Of a stretch of 14,739 bases of DNA, positions 12,947 through 14,739 are shown piece by piece. A model generated the notes under the pieces. That model ran no database searches. It saw only the letters and a list, made by a program, of their open reading frames with translations, and was not told where the DNA came from. Positions within the stretch are counted from its first letter, which is position 1; each line of letters begins with the position of its first letter. Source of the stretch: Candidatus Moraniibacteriota bacterium (GTDB taxonomy: Bacteria; Patescibacteriota; Minisyncoccia; Moranbacterales; UBA11712); the NCBI GenBank assembly GCA_003157295.1, contig PMJF01000020.1, positions 1 through 14,739 of the forward strand, read 5' to 3'. Made by a program: the position numbers and the translations under genes.

Positions 12947-14739
12947 ATGAAAAAAAATAAAAAAAAGGTAGTATTCAAAAAAATAATCAAGGGCCTCTGG
13001 TTCTCTTTTTTGTTTTTAAGTTTGCAGTTGAATTCCTTTTCTTGTCCGGCAACGCAAGCCTCCGTTGATCCTGTTTCTCCAAAACCGGCTTTTAGCAGCT
13101 CCGTAAATGGTGAAGACCAAAAAAAAGCGCTTGAAAATGAAAAAAAAGAAGAATTAAACCAAAAGGCTGATCAAATACACATCCCTTTCATTGAAAATCG
13201 GGGGCAACTGAACGACCAGGTCAAATACTACGCCGACATCTTTTCCGGGCGTTTTTTTGTGACCGACGATAGCTTAACCTATACAGCGACAAAGAAAGAT
13301 GCCGAAAAAGAAAAGGATCCAAAATCTTTTTCTAGGAAGGTGGAAAAACCGGAAAACGCCTCCGGCCAAACGTACGCGTTCCGCGAACAATTTATTGACC
13401 AGGGCGGAAAGCAATTATCTTACCAAGTCCAGGCTGAGGAAGCATCCCCCACACATATTTCGGTGTTTAAGGGCAATGACCAATCGAAATGGCAGCATAA
13501 TTTACAATCATATAGCACGATCAGCCTGGGTGAAATATGGGATAAGATAAATGTCCATCTGCGAGCCTATGGGAAGAATGTCGAAAAAATATTCACCGTT
13601 GATACAGGCGGTGATCCTCAGGATATAAAACTCCGATTTGACGGGATCGATGGTCTTGAAATAAATCCGGACGGACGTTTGGTCATGCACACTGAGCTTG
13701 GCGATCTGAGCCTAACAAAGCCGGTTGCCTATCAAATAGATGCTAGCGGAGAGAAAATCGACGTCCCGGTTAGTTATGAAATAAAAAGTGATGAAGAGTA
13801 CGGTTTTTCCATCGGAGAATATGATCGGACCTTGCCGCTCATAATTGATCCACTGCTGGCCTCAACATATTTTGGCGGTTCGGATACTGAATATACCAAC
13901 GCCGTGGGAACTGATTCCTCAAACCACATATTCATTGCGGGAGCCACTAACTCAGGCGATTTTCCAACAACTGTAGGCGCAATTATCAGGACATTTACGG
14001 GCAATGGCGATGGGGGCGATGCCTTCATATCAAAATTTGACAGTAATCTTCATACCCTTCTTGCCTCTACTTACTTGGGAGCAACTGGATATGATATAGC
14101 CCAAGCAATCACTTTTGACAGTTCGGATAATGTTATAGTAGGAGGCGAAACTGCCTCAAGCGAATTTCCGGCTTCAAATATTCAAGGCTCTGGCTTAGTG
14201 CAGGATATGCAGAACGTTTTTGTTGTCAGAATGGATACCAACCTTAGAGAGATACAAGCCTCGACCGTCATAACTGGAGATTCTGGCTCCTGGTGCGTTG
14301 GTGTCAAACTTGATCCTCAGGGCAATATAATGATGGTTGGCCAAACATGGTCGAATGATGTTCCCATAATTGGGGCTTACCAATCGACAAATGCGGGAGG
14401 TATGGACCCTTATGTCGCCAAGTTGAGACCCTCGGATTTTGAAGTGCTATCCTCTACCTTTGTCGGAGGCAGCAATGACGAAGGAGTTACCGGCATGGAC
14501 GTGGATCCCTCTGATGGCAGCGTTTTTGTGGTCGGAGTGACATCTTCAGGGCCCAACGCTGGTGTGTTTCCGACCACGCCAGAGGCATTCCATGAACATT
14601 TTACTAATTATACTGACGGGTACAATTACAATGAGCAGTTTATATTCAAACTAAATGACGATCTCGATACATTACTTGGGTCGACTTTTCTGGGTCCGGA
14701 TGCTGCTGGTTTAAAATCAATCGCACTCAATTCTTCCGG
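12947..14739 (+). CDS. Large secreted SBBP-repeat beta-propeller protein (C-terminus off window)
   Basis: From ATG 12947, 597 codons are open to the right edge, so the gene is partial. A lysine-rich start (MKKNKKK) and a hydrophobic segment (about 16-32) form a signal peptide, probably cut near A-T-Q-A38. A charged Lys/Glu stretch (55-75) follows, then a beta-rich domain (about 78-302) opening P-F-I-E-N-R-G-Q-L, the domain that commonly precedes SBBP repeats. From residue 303 come repeats of about 65-75 residues built as L-L-A-S-T-Y-x-G-G, D-S-S-x-x-I-x-I-x-G-x-T, x-F-P-x-x and D-A-F-I-S-K-F-D; units begin near 303, 371, 436, 500 and 576, each likely a propeller blade. The protein should be on the cell surface or secreted; adhesion or host contact is a guess. 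A-rich runs at the start (two A8 tracts) are notable. Confidence 0.93.
   Translation, partial: MKKNKKKVVFKKIIKGLWFSFLFLSLQLNSFSCPATQASVDPVSPKPAFSSSVNGEDQKKALENEKKEELNQKADQIHIPFIENRGQLNDQVKYYADIFSGRFFVTDDSLTYTATKKDAEKEKDPKSFSRKVEKPENASGQTYAFREQFIDQGGKQLSYQVQAEEASPTHISVFKGNDQSKWQHNLQSYSTISLGEIWDKINVHLRAYGKNVEKIFTVDTGGDPQDIKLRFDGIDGLEINPDGRLVMHTELGDLSLTKPVAYQIDASGEKIDVPVSYEIKSDEEYGFSIGEYDRTLPLIIDPLLASTYFGGSDTEYTNAVGTDSSNHIFIAGATNSGDFPTTVGAIIRTFTGNGDGGDAFISKFDSNLHTLLASTYLGATGYDIAQAITFDSSDNVIVGGETASSEFPASNIQGSGLVQDMQNVFVVRMDTNLREIQASTVITGDSGSWCVGVKLDPQGNIMMVGQTWSNDVPIIGAYQSTNAGGMDPYVAKLRPSDFEVLSSTFVGGSNDEGVTGMDVDPSDGSVFVVGVTSSGPNAGVFPTTPEAFHEHFTNYTDGYNYNEQFIFKLNDDLDTLLGSTFLGPDAAGLKSIALNSS

Noticed and set aside
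1..14739. CRISPR arrays, tRNA/rRNA, transposases, phage or toxin-antitoxin genes
   Set aside because: Looked for on both strands; no regular repeats, cloverleaf sequences, transposase motifs or terminal inverted repeats were found.

Overview
The window reads as chromosomal DNA of a small-genome bacterium, most likely a Candidate Phyla Radiation (Patescibacteria, Parcubacteria-like) member. This placement is an inference. It rests on moderately AT-rich, compactly packed genes with weak or absent Shine-Dalgarno sites, many short single-anchor exported proteins (a Pro/Gln/Asn-rich lipoprotein, a YPSEW-type protein with a Cys-rich tail, an SBBP-repeat protein), and a mix of glycosyltransferases and lipid enzymes with few metabolic genes. 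TGA is used as a stop (for example in the ATGA overlap at 9763-9766), which argues against the UGA=Gly lineages (SR1/Gracilibacteria). No RNA gene, IS element, CRISPR array or phage gene was seen.

Layout. Everything from 1 to 11636 lies on the minus strand; the last two genes are on the plus strand, diverging at 11637-11805. Read in the direction of minus-strand transcription (right to left), the order is: a membrane-anchored metallophosphoesterase (11636-10560) with its own terminator; an overlapping three-gene membrane-lipid cassette of a DedA-like protein, a GT4 glycosyltransferase and a PAP2_C-type lipid phosphatase (10371-7930); typA/bipA (7806-6022), with a perfect consensus promoter and a clear terminator; a PIG-V/Gpi18-like membrane glycosyltransferase (5925-4783); an ABC-2 exporter pair (4718-3148); a secreted or anchored protein with a Cys-rich tail (3009-2050); a SAM methyltransferase (1940-1335); and a cluster of HAD phosphatase, Cys/His-rich mini-protein and partial lipoprotein (1244-1). 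The plus strand carries a DUF362/double-ferredoxin protein (11806-12798) and the first 597 codons of a large secreted SBBP beta-propeller protein (12947 to the window edge). Both have promoter-like -35/-10 pairs with 17-base spacers.

How it fits together. The most coherent theme is the cell envelope: lipid carrier or lipid handling (DedA, PAP2_C), glycosylation of lipids or surface polymers (GT4, PIG-V-like), export (ABC-2 pair) and exposed or anchored proteins (lipoprotein, YPSEW protein, metallophosphoesterase, SBBP protein). The housekeeping items are typA, the HAD phosphatase and the methyltransferase. No complete new defence or mobile system is evident. The more unusual items are a very Cys/His-rich 81-residue protein, a Cys-rich C-terminal module on the YPSEW protein, a DedA protein lacking the family's usual Arg/Pro residues, and a terminator whose U-tract overlaps the typA -35 box.
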